Assembly (NCBI RefSeq): GCF_017303055.1
Contig: NZ_JAEKJT010000007.1
Span: 243,665 to 307,664 of the forward strand
Source: Halomonas litopenaei
Lineage (GTDB): Bacteria > Pseudomonadota > Gammaproteobacteria > Pseudomonadales > Halomonadaceae
Direction of reading: 5' to 3'
Length of the DNA stretch: 64,000 nt
This document shows, piece after piece, positions 43,940 to 55,589 of the stretch (within the stretch, counting starts at the first letter, position 1; each line of letters begins with the position of its first letter). A program made the translations under genes and the position numbers. The notes under the pieces were generated by a model. The model saw nothing but the letters and a program-made list of their open reading frames with translations, had not been told where the DNA came from and did no database searches.

Positions 43940-44377
43940 ATGAAGGACCTGCCCTTTCAGGCACAAGCGGTTGTCGGTCGTCGCGAGATGGTGATCCTGC
44001 CGGACCTGCACCTGCATCTGTGTGCCAAGGTGGATACCGGCGCACGCACATCAGCCTTGCATGCCGAGGACATCGAGTCCTTCGAGGAAGACGATATTCT
44101 GTGGGTCAGCTTCGTCAGTCGCGCGGGCGGGCCTGATAGCCCGGCGCATCAATACCGCATGCACTTGCATGACAGGCGCAAGGTCACCAGCTCCAATGGT
44201 CACGCTGAGTGGCGCTACTTCGTGCGCACACGCATGCAGATGGGGGACCTGGAGTTTCCCGTCGAGCTGTCGCTGACCGACAGGCGCAATATGCGCCACC
44301 CCATGCTTCTGGGACGCCGTGCCCTTCGCCGCCTGCTGGTGGCACCGGGTGCCACTTTCCTTCACGGCGAACCCTGA
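43940..44377 (+). CDS. rimB: RimB-type retropepsin-like protein
   Basis: Aspartic-protease-like protein of the ATP-dependent zinc protease family, found with RimK. The active motif is KVDTGARTSALHA near residues 31-43. In Pseudomonas RimB acts with RimK and RimA in controlling ribosomal protein S6 glutamylation. 145 residues from ATG 43940 with AAGGAGA upstream; an in-frame start at 43910 has no such site. rimK follows after 33 bases. Confidence 0.87.
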   Translation: MKDLPFQAQAVVGRREMVILPDLHLHLCAKVDTGARTSALHAEDIESFEEDDILWVSFVSRAGGPDSPAHQYRMHLHDRRKVTSSNGHAEWRYFVRTRMQMGDLEFPVELSLTDRRNMRHPMLLGRRALRRLLVAPGATFLHGEP

Positions 44378-44410
44378 CGGTTCCACCGCCCCAGCTCTGG
44401 AGACTCGCAC

Positions 44411-45325
44411 ATGCACATCGCACTGCTGTCCCGCAATCGCAATCTCTACTCCACCCGTCGTCTGGTGGAAGCCGCCGAACAGCGCGGCCACACAGCACGC
44501 GTCGTGGATACCCTGCGCTGCTACATGAGCATCGCCTCGCACCACCCCTCCATTCATTACAAGGGGGAAGAGCTGGAGCCCTTCGACGCCGTCATCCCCC
44601 GGATCGGCTCGTCGGTCACCTTTTATGGATGTGCGGTCCTGCGACAGTTCGAGATGATGAACGTCACCGTTCTCAACGACAGCGTCGGGATCACTCGCTC
44701 ACGCGACAAGCTACGCTCGTTGCAGCTGTTGTCCCGCAAGGGGATCGGCCTGCCGGTGACTGGCTTTGCCCACTCGCCAGACGACATTCCCGACCTGATC
44801 ACCATGGTCAAGGGCGCTCCACTGGTCATCAAGCTGCTGGAAGGAACCCAGGGAATTGGTGTGGTCCTGGCGGAGACCAACCAAGCCGCTGAATCGGTGA
44901 TTCAGGCCTTCATGGGAATGAAGGCCAATATCATGGTGCAGGAGTACATCAAGGAAGCCAGGGGCGCCGACATCCGCTGCTTTGTGATCGGCGACAAGGT
45001 GGTGGCGGCCATGAAGCGTCAGGCCGCCGAAGGTGAGTTCCGTTCCAACCTGCACCGTGGCGGCAGTGCCAGCGTCATCCGCATCACACCGGAAGAGCGT
45101 TCCACCGCGATCCGTGCTGCCAAGTCCATGGGCCTGCGCGTCGCTGGGGTAGATCTGCTGCGGTCCAACCACGGTCCCGTGGTCATGGAGGTGAACTCCT
45201 CTCCGGGCCTGCAAGGCATCGAGACGGCAACCGGCAAGGACATCGCCGGCCTGGTCATTGAACACCTCGAGAAGAGCGCCACCGCACGACCGAGGACACG
45301 GGCACCCGCCAAACCGAAAGGCTGA
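44411..45325 (+). CDS. rimK: Ribosomal protein S6 modification enzyme RimK (ATP-grasp)
   Basis: Adds glutamate residues to the C-terminus of ribosomal protein S6, using ATP. N-terminal domain about 1-100 then ATP-grasp fold: [19 protein letters not shown] near 138-156, [19 protein letters not shown] and the metal-binding [15 protein letters not shown] near 255-270. 304 residues with a short basic tail [12 protein letters not shown]. Starts 33 bases after rimB, presumably one transcript. Ends at a strong terminator. Confidence 0.92.
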   Translation: MHIALLSRNRNLYSTRRLVEAAEQRGHTARVVDTLRCYMSIASHHPSIHYKGEELEPFDAVIPRIGSSVTFYGCAVLRQFEMMNVTVLNDSVGITRSRDKLRSLQLLSRKGIGLPVTGFAHSPDDIPDLITMVKGAPLVIKLLEGTQGIGVVLAETNQAAESVIQAFMGMKANIMVQEYIKEARGADIRCFVIGDKVVAAMKRQAAEGEFRSNLHRGGSASVIRITPEERSTAIRAAKSMGLRVAGVDLLRSNHGPVVMEVNSSPGLQGIETATGKDIAGLVIEHLEKSATARPRTRAPAKPKG

Positions 45326-45361
45326 GGACGTCACGCCGATGACGACCTGAACGCCGCGCAC

Positions 45362-45400
45362 CACAAGGGCGACCGCATCAGCGGTCGCCCTTGTGTTATC
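45362..45400 (+). terminator. Terminator after rimK
   Basis: Perfect 15-bp stem pairing 45362-45376 with 45381-45395, loop ATCA, followed by TTATC. 37 bases after the rimK stop. Confidence 0.85.
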
Positions 45401-45655
45401 CGCTTCCCAGATCCCGGGTAGCCGAAAGCATGATCACCTTGATCACGCGAGGACGCCCAGGCTACCTATTTCGCCCGACTTCGCCGTCCCTAAAGGCGAC
45501 ATTTCCGCAAATAGTCGACGCTATATCTTACAAAGATAGACGAAGGTCGCAGTCAATTGCGCAGCGCGGCAAGAATCATAAATATTTGACAGATTAGGGG
45601 TGGCAAAACTCGTGTCAGAGCCCCACAATTTGCGTCACCGGAGGAGGTGACGCGC

Positions 45656-46153
45656 ATGTTTCTCGATAATCGCCAGGTGGCGATGGACAGCCTGCTGGAA
45701 GCCCTGGCAGACAGCATTGACTATTTCCAGGACAACCTCGAGCGCCTGCGGCCGTCGCTGCGCGACGCGCTGGAGCCCCATTTCGAGACGCGTAAGAAGA
45801 CCATGCGCGAGCTACAGAGCCTGGCCCGCGAACACCTGGATCTTCTGCCTCGCGATGCCGACGTGGAACGCGACGACTACATGTGGTTATGGAGTCGCCT
45901 CAAGAGCTTTGTCGGCAACGATTCTCAGGTCCTGATCAACGAACTGCTGGAGCAGGAGCGCGTGCTCATGCAGTCCCTGTCGACGCTGTTCACCCATCCC
46001 CTGCCGGCCCCCATCGAGCCGGTGCTGGACAGCATCTGGAAAGGTTGTCGCGCACTGATTCGCGAGCTCTACGACCTGCAGAAGTCGACAACCCCACGCC
46101 GTCAGACTGGACGCAAGCCCAACCGCGCAGGCTCTCGTCCGGGCAAGCGCTGA
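45656..46153 (+). CDS. Helical protein, probably DUF2383 (ferritin-like) family
   Basis: 165 residues, almost all helical, no signal peptide. The pattern IDYFQDNLERLRPSLRDALEPHFETRKKTMRELQ, then WSRLKSFVGNDSQVLINELLEQERVL, then IRELYDLQ matches the four-helix layout of DUF2383/PA2169-type proteins; I judge this likely but not certain. ATG 45656 has GGAGGAGG 8 bases upstream; a GTG at 45647 would lie against the site. The stop codon lies inside a 10-bp hairpin (46144-46167). Upstream there are 330 bases with the rimK terminator and AT-rich sequence. Confidence 0.65.
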   Translation: MFLDNRQVAMDSLLEALADSIDYFQDNLERLRPSLRDALEPHFETRKKTMRELQSLAREHLDLLPRDADVERDDYMWLWSRLKSFVGNDSQVLINELLEQERVLMQSLSTLFTHPLPAPIEPVLDSIWKGCRALIRELYDLQKSTTPRRQTGRKPNRAGSRPGKR

Positions 46154-46207
46154 TCGCTCAGCGCTTGTCCCCCATGGCGGATGTCCCGTCATGCACCAGC
46201 GCGTATC

Positions 46208-47080
46208 TTAGCGCCCAGCTGGCGCTGACTCCTCGGCCTGGTCGACGGGGTCGACATGAGCGTCAGCGTAGGAACTGGCAGAAGACGTTCGGCGAGCATC
46301 GACGCCAGACGTGTCTGCCGGCTCGCTGAGCAGTGCCGGCACTTCCTCGTCTGATATCCCGACTTCCAGCGCATCCTCGATGATGTCGTGGAGATCTCGA
46401 GCATCGGGTGACGCTTCCGGGGGAACGATACTCAGCGGCTCCAGGGGGCCCAGAAAACGAGGCTCCCGATCCCACAGGTAGAGATCACCCAAGGTTGCCA
46501 CCCGAGCCACCCACTCCCTGAGAATGAGCCACCAGGTATTTTCTCTCTCCGGTGCGGGACACCCCGCCACCTCAAGCCCCAGCGCATCGCCGATAAACAG
46601 CGCTCGCGGCAGGTGCCAGTCCTGGGTAATCAGCAGCGCGCGCTTGACCTCGAACACGTCACGCGCTCGGGCCAGCGTGTCGAAGGTGCTGAATCCGGCG
46701 TAATCCAGCGTCATGTCCACCTCACGGACACCCCGTTCCTTGAGGTCTCGCCACATCGTCACCGGCTCATTGTAATAGCGCGTCGAGTTGTCACCCGATA
46801 CCAGCAGGTGCCGCAAGACTCCGTCATTCATCAACCGGGCCGCTGCAATCATTCGCCCCTCGAAATGAGGATTTCGCGCTCCGCTACGGGTCCAGTGGGA
46901 CGTGCCGAAGACAATTCCGACTTGATGGGGACGACACTCTGTCAGGCTGGGGGCGATCCGCTGGCGGGTGGACATGACCATCCAGGCGTTGGCCGCCACG
47001 AAGGCCAGCGCCAGCAGCAGTGCCAGGCTGCCAAGCACCAGCAATAGACGACGAAAGATGCTCAGCAGCGAATCGCGCAT
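46208..47080 (-). CDS. sanA: SanA/YdcF-type DUF218 envelope protein
   Basis: An N-terminal membrane segment (about 11-35) anchors a periplasmic DUF218 domain: VGIVFGTSHWTRSGARNPHFEGRM, LLVSGDNST and ALLITQDWHLPRALFI. SanA in E. coli affects envelope permeability to vancomycin. 290 residues; the last 70 are an acidic, low-complexity tail not usual for SanA. Convergent with the preceding helical protein gene. Confidence 0.83.
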   Translation of the reverse strand: MRDSLLSIFRRLLLVLGSLALLLALAFVAANAWMVMSTRQRIAPSLTECRPHQVGIVFGTSHWTRSGARNPHFEGRMIAAARLMNDGVLRHLLVSGDNSTRYYNEPVTMWRDLKERGVREVDMTLDYAGFSTFDTLARARDVFEVKRALLITQDWHLPRALFIGDALGLEVAGCPAPERENTWWLILREWVARVATLGDLYLWDREPRFLGPLEPLSIVPPEASPDARDLHDIIEDALEVGISDEEVPALLSEPADTSGVDARRTSSASSYADAHVDPVDQAEESAPAGR

Positions 47081-47134
47081 GGCAGTTCCAAGTAACAGCG
47101 GGAGCCCGGATCCGATCCAGCGCTGGGGCGAAGA

Positions 47135-47707
47135 TCAGAACATGCCAAGTTCGAGCTTGGCTTCGTCGGTCATCATCTCACGACTCCAGGGGGGATCGAA
47201 CACAATCTCGGTATGCACTTTCGAGATCTGAGGCGCCCCCAGAATCTTGTTGCGCGCATCCGCAGCAATCACGTCACCCATGCCACAGCCGGGCGCGGTC
47301 AGCGTCATGCGAATGGTCACGATTCGCTCACCGCTGATCAGCCGCTCTATGCGGCAGCCATAGACCAACCCAAGATCCACAATATTGACCGGGATTTCAG
47401 GGTCGAAGCAGGTACGCAGCTGCTCCCACACGAAGGCCTCGATGGCGTCATCATCCGCCGCGGGATCCAGGGTCGGTCGCGGCAACGATTCGAGCCCTAC
47501 CGCATCGAGGTTGGCGCCTTCAATGAGATACAGACGCCCTTCATAGGCGACACTGACCGTGCTGCCCTTGGCCTGCATTACCGAGACAACACTGTCTTCG
47601 TTGAGTGTTACGGTCTTGCCGAAAGGGATCGAGATGACGTCCACGTCTCGCTGCAGCGGCAGCTGCTGCCCCTTGCTCAATTGAGCAATCTGATCGTACT
47701 CGCTCAT
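47135..47707 (-). CDS. sufT: Iron-sulfur cluster assembly protein SufT
   Basis: DUF59/MIP18-type maturation factor that helps deliver clusters. The DUF59 domain lies at about 90-190 with IVDLGLVYG and LTAPGCGMGDVIAADAR, including the conserved cysteine. The N-terminal half is a separate domain found in long SufT proteins. 190 residues from ATG 47707 (an ATG 6 bases upstream is also possible). Follows sufS by 78 bases and closes the suf cluster. Confidence 0.9.
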   Translation of the reverse strand: MSEYDQIAQLSKGQQLPLQRDVDVISIPFGKTVTLNEDSVVSVMQAKGSTVSVAYEGRLYLIEGANLDAVGLESLPRPTLDPAADDDAIEAFVWEQLRTCFDPEIPVNIVDLGLVYGCRIERLISGERIVTIRMTLTAPGCGMGDVIAADARNKILGAPQISKVHTEIVFDPPWSREMMTDEAKLELGMF

Positions 47708-47785
47708 GCACATCCTTAGCTGGCGATGCCAGTCACTCCGGTCGATGGACCTGGGCCGCGCGACGCACCCAGGTCCATGACCCTG

Positions 47786-49027
47786 TCAACGCAACATGCT
47801 GATGACGCGATCCAGGCTCTCGACCAGCACATCGATCTCTTCGGGGGTGTTGTAGGCAGCGAAGGAGGCGCGACAGGTCGCATCGACACCAAACTGCGCC
47901 AGCAACGGCTGCGCACAATGGTGCCCGGTGCGAATGGCGACACCCAACTGATCGATCAGCAGGCCGATATCCTGGCTATGCACACCGTCCACCACAAAGG
48001 ACAGCACTCCGGCCTTGTCAGGGGCCGTCCCCAGGATGCGCAGACCGTCAATGGCCCCCACACTGAGGGTGGCATGCTCCAGCAAGCGCTGCTCCCAGGC
48101 ACCAATGTGCTCAAGACCAATGCCGTTGACCCACTCGATCGCCTTGCCAAGGGCAATGACCTCGGCAATCGCGGGAGTCCCCGCTTCGAACTTGTGGGGT
48201 ATCGCTGCAAAGGTGGTCGGGGCGTCGAAGGATACGGTAGCGATCATCTCACCACCGCCCTGCCAGGGTGGCATGGTTTCAAGCAACGACTCACGGCCAT
48301 AGAGCACACCCGCACCGGTTGGCCCGTACACCTTATGCCCGGAAAACGCGTAGAAGTCAGCGTCGATCGCCTGAACGTCGATGGGCTGGTGCGGTGCCGC
48401 CTGAGCGCCATCCACCAGAATCAAGGCACCGTGGTCATGGGCCACGCGCGCCATGTCGGCGACGGGGTTGACCGTCCCCAACGCGTTGGACACGTGATTG
48501 ACCGCCACTAGTCGCGTGCGCTCACCGATCAGGTCCTGATACGCCTGCTGGTCGAGCACACCACGCTCATCGACCGGAATCACCTTGATGGTGAAACCTT
48601 TTTCGGCAGACAGCAGCTGCCACGGCACGATGTTGGAGTGGTGCTCGAGCTGGGACACCAGCACTTCATCACCAGGTCCCAGGTTCGCCCGACCCCAGCT
48701 CTGGGCAACCAGGTTGATCGCCTCGGTCGTGCCGCGAGTGAACACCACCTGACGCGTGCTGGGCGCATTGATGAAGGCTCGGACCGTTTCTCGGCTGCCT
48801 TCATAGGCGGCAGTCGCCTCGTCCGCCAGGGTGTGCAAGCCCCGATGGATATTGGCGTTGATCTGGCGATAGTAGTGATCAAAGGTCTCGATCACCTGCC
48901 GCGGCGTCTGGCTGGTCGCCGCATTGTCCAGATACACCAGTGGCTTGCCGTGAACCTCCCGATCAAGGATTGGGAAGTCACTGCGGACACGGGCCACATC
49001 GAGCAACAGATCGCTGAAGTGGGTCAT
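47786..49027 (-). CDS. sufS: Cysteine desulfurase SufS
   Basis: PLP enzyme that takes sulfur from cysteine for cluster assembly. Marks: YLDNAATSQTP near 33, the PLP-lysine in FSGHKVYGPTG (about 230) and the active-site cysteine in RTGHHCAQPL near 370. 413 residues. Begins 2 bases after the sufD stop. No sufE or sufU gene, its usual activator, is in the window. Confidence 0.93.
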   Translation of the reverse strand: MTHFSDLLLDVARVRSDFPILDREVHGKPLVYLDNAATSQTPRQVIETFDHYYRQINANIHRGLHTLADEATAAYEGSRETVRAFINAPSTRQVVFTRGTTEAINLVAQSWGRANLGPGDEVLVSQLEHHSNIVPWQLLSAEKGFTIKVIPVDERGVLDQQAYQDLIGERTRLVAVNHVSNALGTVNPVADMARVAHDHGALILVDGAQAAPHQPIDVQAIDADFYAFSGHKVYGPTGAGVLYGRESLLETMPPWQGGGEMIATVSFDAPTTFAAIPHKFEAGTPAIAEVIALGKAIEWVNGIGLEHIGAWEQRLLEHATLSVGAIDGLRILGTAPDKAGVLSFVVDGVHSQDIGLLIDQLGVAIRTGHHCAQPLLAQFGVDATCRASFAAYNTPEEIDVLVESLDRVISMLR

Positions 49028-49029
49028 GC

Positions 49030-50396
49030 TCAGTCCTCGTTGAGGGCGACGGCAGCCTCGACCAGACCAGCCAGATGGAAGCGCTCGGGCAGCTTGCCGG
49101 CGACGGTCAGCTCGACCCGCTCCGCCACGGCATCCAGGTCGACCTGATCCATGACTTCACCGGCGAAGGCCAGGGTCAGCAGGCCTCGCGCGGTCGCCTC
49201 GTCCAGACCACGGGTACGCAGGGCGAACACGGCCTCTTCATCCAACTGGCCGGTCGTCGCGCCGTGGGAGCACTTGACGTCATCCGCGTAGATTTCCAGC
49301 TCAGGCTTGGTGTCGATCTGGGCGCGATCGGACAGCAGCAGGTTGGCGTTGCTCTGATCCGCCTCGATCTTCTGGCTGTCGCGCTTGACGATCACCTTGC
49401 CGTTGAACACGCCGTGCGCACGGTCGTCGAGGATGCCCTTGTAGTTCTCGTGGGAGAAGGTGTGGGGTGCGTTATGGTTGGCCAGCGTGTGGTTGTCCAC
49501 ATGCTGACGATTCTGACCATAGAACAGCCCATTGAAGGTGACTTCCGCACCCTGACCATTGAGGTCACTGATCAGGTCGTTACGCACCAGACCACCACCC
49601 AGCGTCAGGTTGAAGGAGGTGAACTGGGCATCGCGACACTGCTCGACGTGGATACTGGCCACGTGCAGGTCCTGCTCCGGCGACTCCACCAACTTGTAAT
49701 GGGTCAGGTGGGCGCCACGATCCAGCATCACTTCTTCCACCAGGTTGGTGAAGTTGGCGGCGCCCTCTTCACCCACGTGATGCTCGATCACGGTGGCCTG
49801 GCTGCGACTGGCCGCTTCGATGAGGATGCGCGGATGGCTCATCACCGCCGCCTGGTTGGCCCGGGACAGGAACTGCAGCACGATGGGTTTTTCCACCACC
49901 GTACCCGGCGCCAGACGCACCAGCGCACCTTCCTCGAAGAACGCGGTATTCAGCGCAGAAAAGGCCGAGAACTCCACGCCTGTCAGCCGTCCCAAGGGAC
50001 CGCCGACAGCTTCATGATTCTCCTCGAGCGCCTGGGACAGCGGCTGCACCTGAACACCGCCGGGCAGTTCGGTCAGGTCCGACAAGGCACTGGAAAAGAC
50101 ACCATCAACGAAGGTCAGTCGATGAGCATCCATTGGCAGCGTCAGCGCCGCTGCGCTGGCAGGCGAAAAATCCGCATCCTCTGCCAGCTGGAAGTCACCG
50201 CGACTGATGGCACGAACGTCGGTGTACTTCCACTCTTCGACGCGGCGATCGGGAAACCCCATCGCTTCGAAGCGGGCAGCGCCCGCCTGGCGCCGAGCGG
50301 CGATCCAGGTCGGCTCGCCGCTGCGACGTGCGCTGCGCTCGCTCAGACGATCCAGAAAGCGCTGGACCTCACTTGCTCCCTGGCTTGCTGTCTGGT

Positions 50397-50400
<4 letters not shown>
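49030..50400 (-). CDS. sufD: Scaffold component SufD
   Basis: SufB-paralogous beta-helix component of the SufBC2D scaffold, 456 residues. Landmarks: FTNLVEEVMLDRGAHLTHYKL, NLLLSDRAQIDTKPELEIYADDVKCSHGATTG, the last being the region of the conserved His/Cys near the C-terminus. Overlaps the sufC stop by ATGA. Acts with SufB and SufC in cluster assembly and probably iron entry. Confidence 0.93.
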
Positions 50401-51149
<749 letters not shown>

Positions 51150-51223
51150 GTTGACACCTTTGCAGTGCCCGCCGCTCCAGGCGACGGGGTGTAACTAACA
51201 GGGTTGGCGGAGGGCGCGGGCGA

Positions 51224-52666
<1,443 letters not shown>

Positions 52667-52739
52667 GATGTGTCCCCTCCCGGACGGTTCGGTCGGCGGG
52701 CGTCACCCGCCCAGGGTAATGAAGTCGATGAGACGCTGG

Positions 52740-53201
52740 TCAGGCTTCCGCCGCCAGGCTAACGCTTTGAATCGGCAGGCGAACCGGCATTTTCAGCGGA
52801 GAGCTGTCTGCCAGATGCGCCAAGGTGATACTGTCCAGAAGCTCGCGTATGGCCAGCGACACCCGCTGCCAGTTGTCGGCTACGCCGCAGGTGGATGCCA
52901 GATCGCAGTCGCCCTCGGCATGGCTGCATTCGGTGACGGCGACGGGCCCTTCAATGGCAGAAATGATGTCGCTCACCGTGATCTCGGAGGCGGCACGAGC
53001 CAGTTGGTAGCCTCCCTGGGCCCCTCTGCGCGACACCAGCAGCCCCGCTTTCACCAGCATCTTCAGCGTCTTGCTCACCGTAGGGTGAGGCAGCTGCACC
53101 GCGTCGGCGAGCTCTCCCGCGGCGTGCGGCTCGCGCGGATGGCGCGCAATCTGCGCCATTACCACTGCCGCATAGTCTGTCATGCGAGACAGCTTCAGCA
53201 T
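52740..53201 (-). CDS. SUF system Rrf2-family regulator
   Basis: 153 residues. Winged helix at about 1-75 (MTDYAAVVMAQIAR, HPTVSKTLKMLVKAGLLVSRRGAQGGYQLAR) and three cysteines in CSHAEGDCDLASTC (about 92-105) placed as in IscR-type cluster ligands. This is the SUF-linked regulator type of gammaproteobacteria without isc in the same place. First gene of the leftward suf operon; an IscR-like operator covers its promoter, which suggests autoregulation by cluster status. AGGAG lies 7 bases before the ATG. Confidence 0.9.
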   Translation of the reverse strand: MLKLSRMTDYAAVVMAQIARHPREPHAAGELADAVQLPHPTVSKTLKMLVKAGLLVSRRGAQGGYQLARAASEITVSDIISAIEGPVAVTECSHAEGDCDLASTCGVADNWQRVSLAIRELLDSITLAHLADSSPLKMPVRLPIQSVSLAAEA

Positions 53202-53258
53202 TCGCCTCTCCTCGGGGAACTCCCCTCTTCGTCGGTGCAGAGTTCAGCCCCTGCTTCG

Positions 53259-53297
53259 ATTGGGGACCATTTTAGTCCTGTATAAACCCGATGTGAA
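53259..53297 (-). promoter_or_regulatory. suf operon promoter with IscR/Rrf2-type operator
   Basis: On the minus strand: -35 TTCACA (53297-53292), 17-base spacer, -10 TAAAAT (53274-53269). The 25 bases 53259-53283 match the E. coli type 1 IscR consensus as I recall it at about 18 of 25 positions, with the dyad GGAC-N7-GTCC at the centre. The operator covers the -10 box, so bound regulator would block transcription. Leader to the regulator ATG is about 60 bases. Confidence 0.7.
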
Positions 53298-53656
53298 GAG
53301 CCGAGCCGCCCTATACCACGCTATTGACCCGATAGCCGCCAGGATCTCGGCATGATCGACGCAGATGAATACAAAAACACAATCATTCTCATTCACTAAA
53401 ACAATGACGCTTAGCCATCTTGTACGACCTGTGCCGCAAGACATGCATCAGATCCATCAATTCCCTTCATTGCATATCGTCATTCATGATCAAACCAAAT
53501 AGATAGAGCATTCTGCTAAGCTTGTGCCCAATCAACGGCCAGTGAACGAAGGCCCTCGCCCTGAGCGGGCGAGTTGACTGCCCGTGGGCTGAAAGCACGC
53601 CGCCCTCTTACAGCGCGACGTGACCGACGCTGCGCGGCTCAACAGGAGCAACTGCC
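53298..53656. other. Intergenic region upstream of the osmolyte ABC operon
   Basis: About 360 bases between the suf promoter and the TTG start of the first permease gene. AT-rich up to about 53520, then GC-richer leader with an AGGAG site at 53644. I could not settle on a promoter for the rightward operon. Confidence 0.5.
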
Positions 53657-54322
53657 TTGGAACTGATTCAATACGCGATAGCGAACGCCGACTTGCTGCT
53701 ATCCAGAACGCTTGAGCATATCTCTTTGGTGGGTGTGGCCGTAGGCATCGCCACCCTGACCGGCGTTCCTATTGGCATCGCGATCACGCGCAACGAGAGG
53801 GTCGCACAAGCGGTGCTCTATGCTGCGTCCATCATTGTCACCATCCCCTCCATTGCGCTCTTTGGCATCATGATTCCGGTGCTGTCGCTGATCGGCCAGG
53901 GGATCGGCTATCTGCCGGCCGTGATCGCCGTACTGCTCTATTCCCAGCTTCCGATCATTCGCAACACCTACACCGCCATCAATAACGTCGACCCAGCCCT
54001 GCGCGAGGCTGCCCGCGGCATCGGCATGAGCCACCGTCAGCGTCTGCGAATGGTCGAGATACCGCTGGCGGTGCCGGTGATCATGGCGGGAGTTCGCACC
54101 GCCGTCGTCCTTAACATCGGCGTCATGGCGATTGCTGCCTATATCGGTGCAGGAGGGCTTGGCACCTTTATCAGTCGAGGGATCTCCCAGTCCGACCCGC
54201 GCCAGCTGATCATTGGCTCCATTGCGGTCAGCCTGCTGGCCATCATCGTCGACTATGGCCTGCTGGCGATCCAGAAGCGCTTTACGCCCAAGGGTATGGA
54301 AGGCGCCGCCAGCGCTGCCTGA
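53657..54322 (+). CDS. Osmolyte/quaternary-amine ABC importer, permease 1
   Basis: 221 residues, about five to six membrane helices, OpuBB/YehW type. Landmarks: TLTGVPIGIAITRNER, LPIIRNTYTAINNVDPALREAARGIGMS (EAA-like coupling loop) and AYIGAGGLGTFISRGI. It starts with TTG at 53657: AGGAG lies 8 bases upstream and there is no ATG or GTG in the right place. First gene of permease-ATPase-permease-binding protein. Substrate likely glycine betaine, choline or a related osmolyte. Confidence 0.88.
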   Translation: MELIQYAIANADLLLSRTLEHISLVGVAVGIATLTGVPIGIAITRNERVAQAVLYAASIIVTIPSIALFGIMIPVLSLIGQGIGYLPAVIAVLLYSQLPIIRNTYTAINNVDPALREAARGIGMSHRQRLRMVEIPLAVPVIMAGVRTAVVLNIGVMAIAAYIGAGGLGTFISRGISQSDPRQLIIGSIAVSLLAIIVDYGLLAIQKRFTPKGMEGAASAA

Positions 54323-54430
54323 TGCCCCCCACAACCTGGTTCCCCAATAAAAAGAGCGGGCACCGTCATCCAACCAGCATGTTGAATGACCCATCGCCCG
54401 CGTCTGCCGACTAGCCACAAGGACTTTCTG

Positions 54431-55585
54431 ATGATTCGTCTGGAAAATCTGACCAAGGTCTTCGATACGCCCAAGGGCGCCGTCGTCGCCGCTGACCACA
54501 TCAACATGGAGGTTCCCACCGGCGAAATCTGCATCCTCCTGGGTCCGTCCGGGTGCGGCAAGACCACCACCCTGAAGATGATCAACCGGATCGTGAAACC
54601 CTCCTCCGGAAGGGTCTTCATCAACGGTGACGATACCACCGACATGAACACCCAGGACCTGCGCCGCAACATCGGCTACGTGATCCAGCAGATCGGTCTG
54701 TTTCCCAACATGACCATCGAAGAGAACATCGCGGTGGTACCCAAGCTTCTGGGTTGGGACAAGAGCCGCTACAAGGAGCGTGCGCGGGAGCTGATGCACA
54801 TGATCGCGCTGGAGCCGGATGCCTTCCTCAAGCGCTTTCCTTCTGAACTGTCTGGCGGCCAGCAACAGCGAATCGGCGTTGCCCGTGCGCTGGCAGCAGA
54901 TCCCCCGGTCATGCTGATGGACGAACCCTTCGGCGCCATCGATCCGATCAATCGTGCGGTGATTCAGGATGAGTTCCTTAAAATGCAGCAGGAACTCAAC
55001 AAGACCATCATGTTCGTCAGCCACGATATCGACGAAGCCATCAAGATGGGCGATCGCGTCGCCGTCTTCCGCGAGGGCAAGCTGGTGCAGTACTCCACCC
55101 CGGATGACCTGCTGGCCGCGCCCAAGAATGCCTTCGTCGAATCCTTCCTGGGGGAAGACCGCGCGCTGAAACGACTCAATCTGGTCAAGGTATCCGAGGT
55201 GGTCAGCGACGAGATCGGCACGGTGAAGCCGGAAGATACGCTGTCCACAGCGCTGGAGCGCATCGATGACTTCGGCTACCAGAACTCCATTCTGATGATC
55301 AACGACAAGCGCCAGCCGGTCGGCTTGATCAGCCGCTCCCTGGCCAGAACCACCAAGGGCTATTGCCGCGATCACTTCCAGAACGTGCCTGCAACGGTCA
55401 GCCTGGATGATGACCTGCGCAAGGTGGCTTCACTAATGTTTGCCCAGGACATTACCTGGCTGCCCTGCGTCGATGAAGAAGGACGCGTATGTGGCCAGAT
55501 CACCCAACGGGCCATGACCCACCACCTGGGCGCACGCTTTCGCACCAAACAGCGCGAAACAGTGACCGCAGAGCCAAAGGAGTGA
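54431..55585 (+). CDS. Osmolyte/quaternary-amine ABC importer, ATP-binding protein with CBS domains
   Basis: 384 residues. ABC part about 1-240: Walker A GPSGCGKTTTLKM, Q-loop YVIQQIGLFPNMT, signature LSGGQQQRIGVARA, Walker B MLMDEPFGAIDP. Two CBS domains follow (about 250-370: VKPEDTLSTALERIDDFGYQNSIL and VPATVSLDDDLRKVASLM), which in OpuA sense ionic strength. ATG 54431 has AAGGAC upstream; an in-frame ATG at 54386 has none. Confidence 0.9.
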   Translation: MIRLENLTKVFDTPKGAVVAADHINMEVPTGEICILLGPSGCGKTTTLKMINRIVKPSSGRVFINGDDTTDMNTQDLRRNIGYVIQQIGLFPNMTIEENIAVVPKLLGWDKSRYKERARELMHMIALEPDAFLKRFPSELSGGQQQRIGVARALAADPPVMLMDEPFGAIDPINRAVIQDEFLKMQQELNKTIMFVSHDIDEAIKMGDRVAVFREGKLVQYSTPDDLLAAPKNAFVESFLGEDRALKRLNLVKVSEVVSDEIGTVKPEDTLSTALERIDDFGYQNSILMINDKRQPVGLISRSLARTTKGYCRDHFQNVPATVSLDDDLRKVASLMFAQDITWLPCVDEEGRVCGQITQRAMTHHLGARFRTKQRETVTAEPKE

Positions 55586-55589
55586 GTGG

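Noticed and set aside
53699..55375. 558-codon antisense frame over the osmolyte ABC genes
   Set aside because: Shadow of GC-rich coding sequence; the sense strand has clear permease and ATPase motifs.
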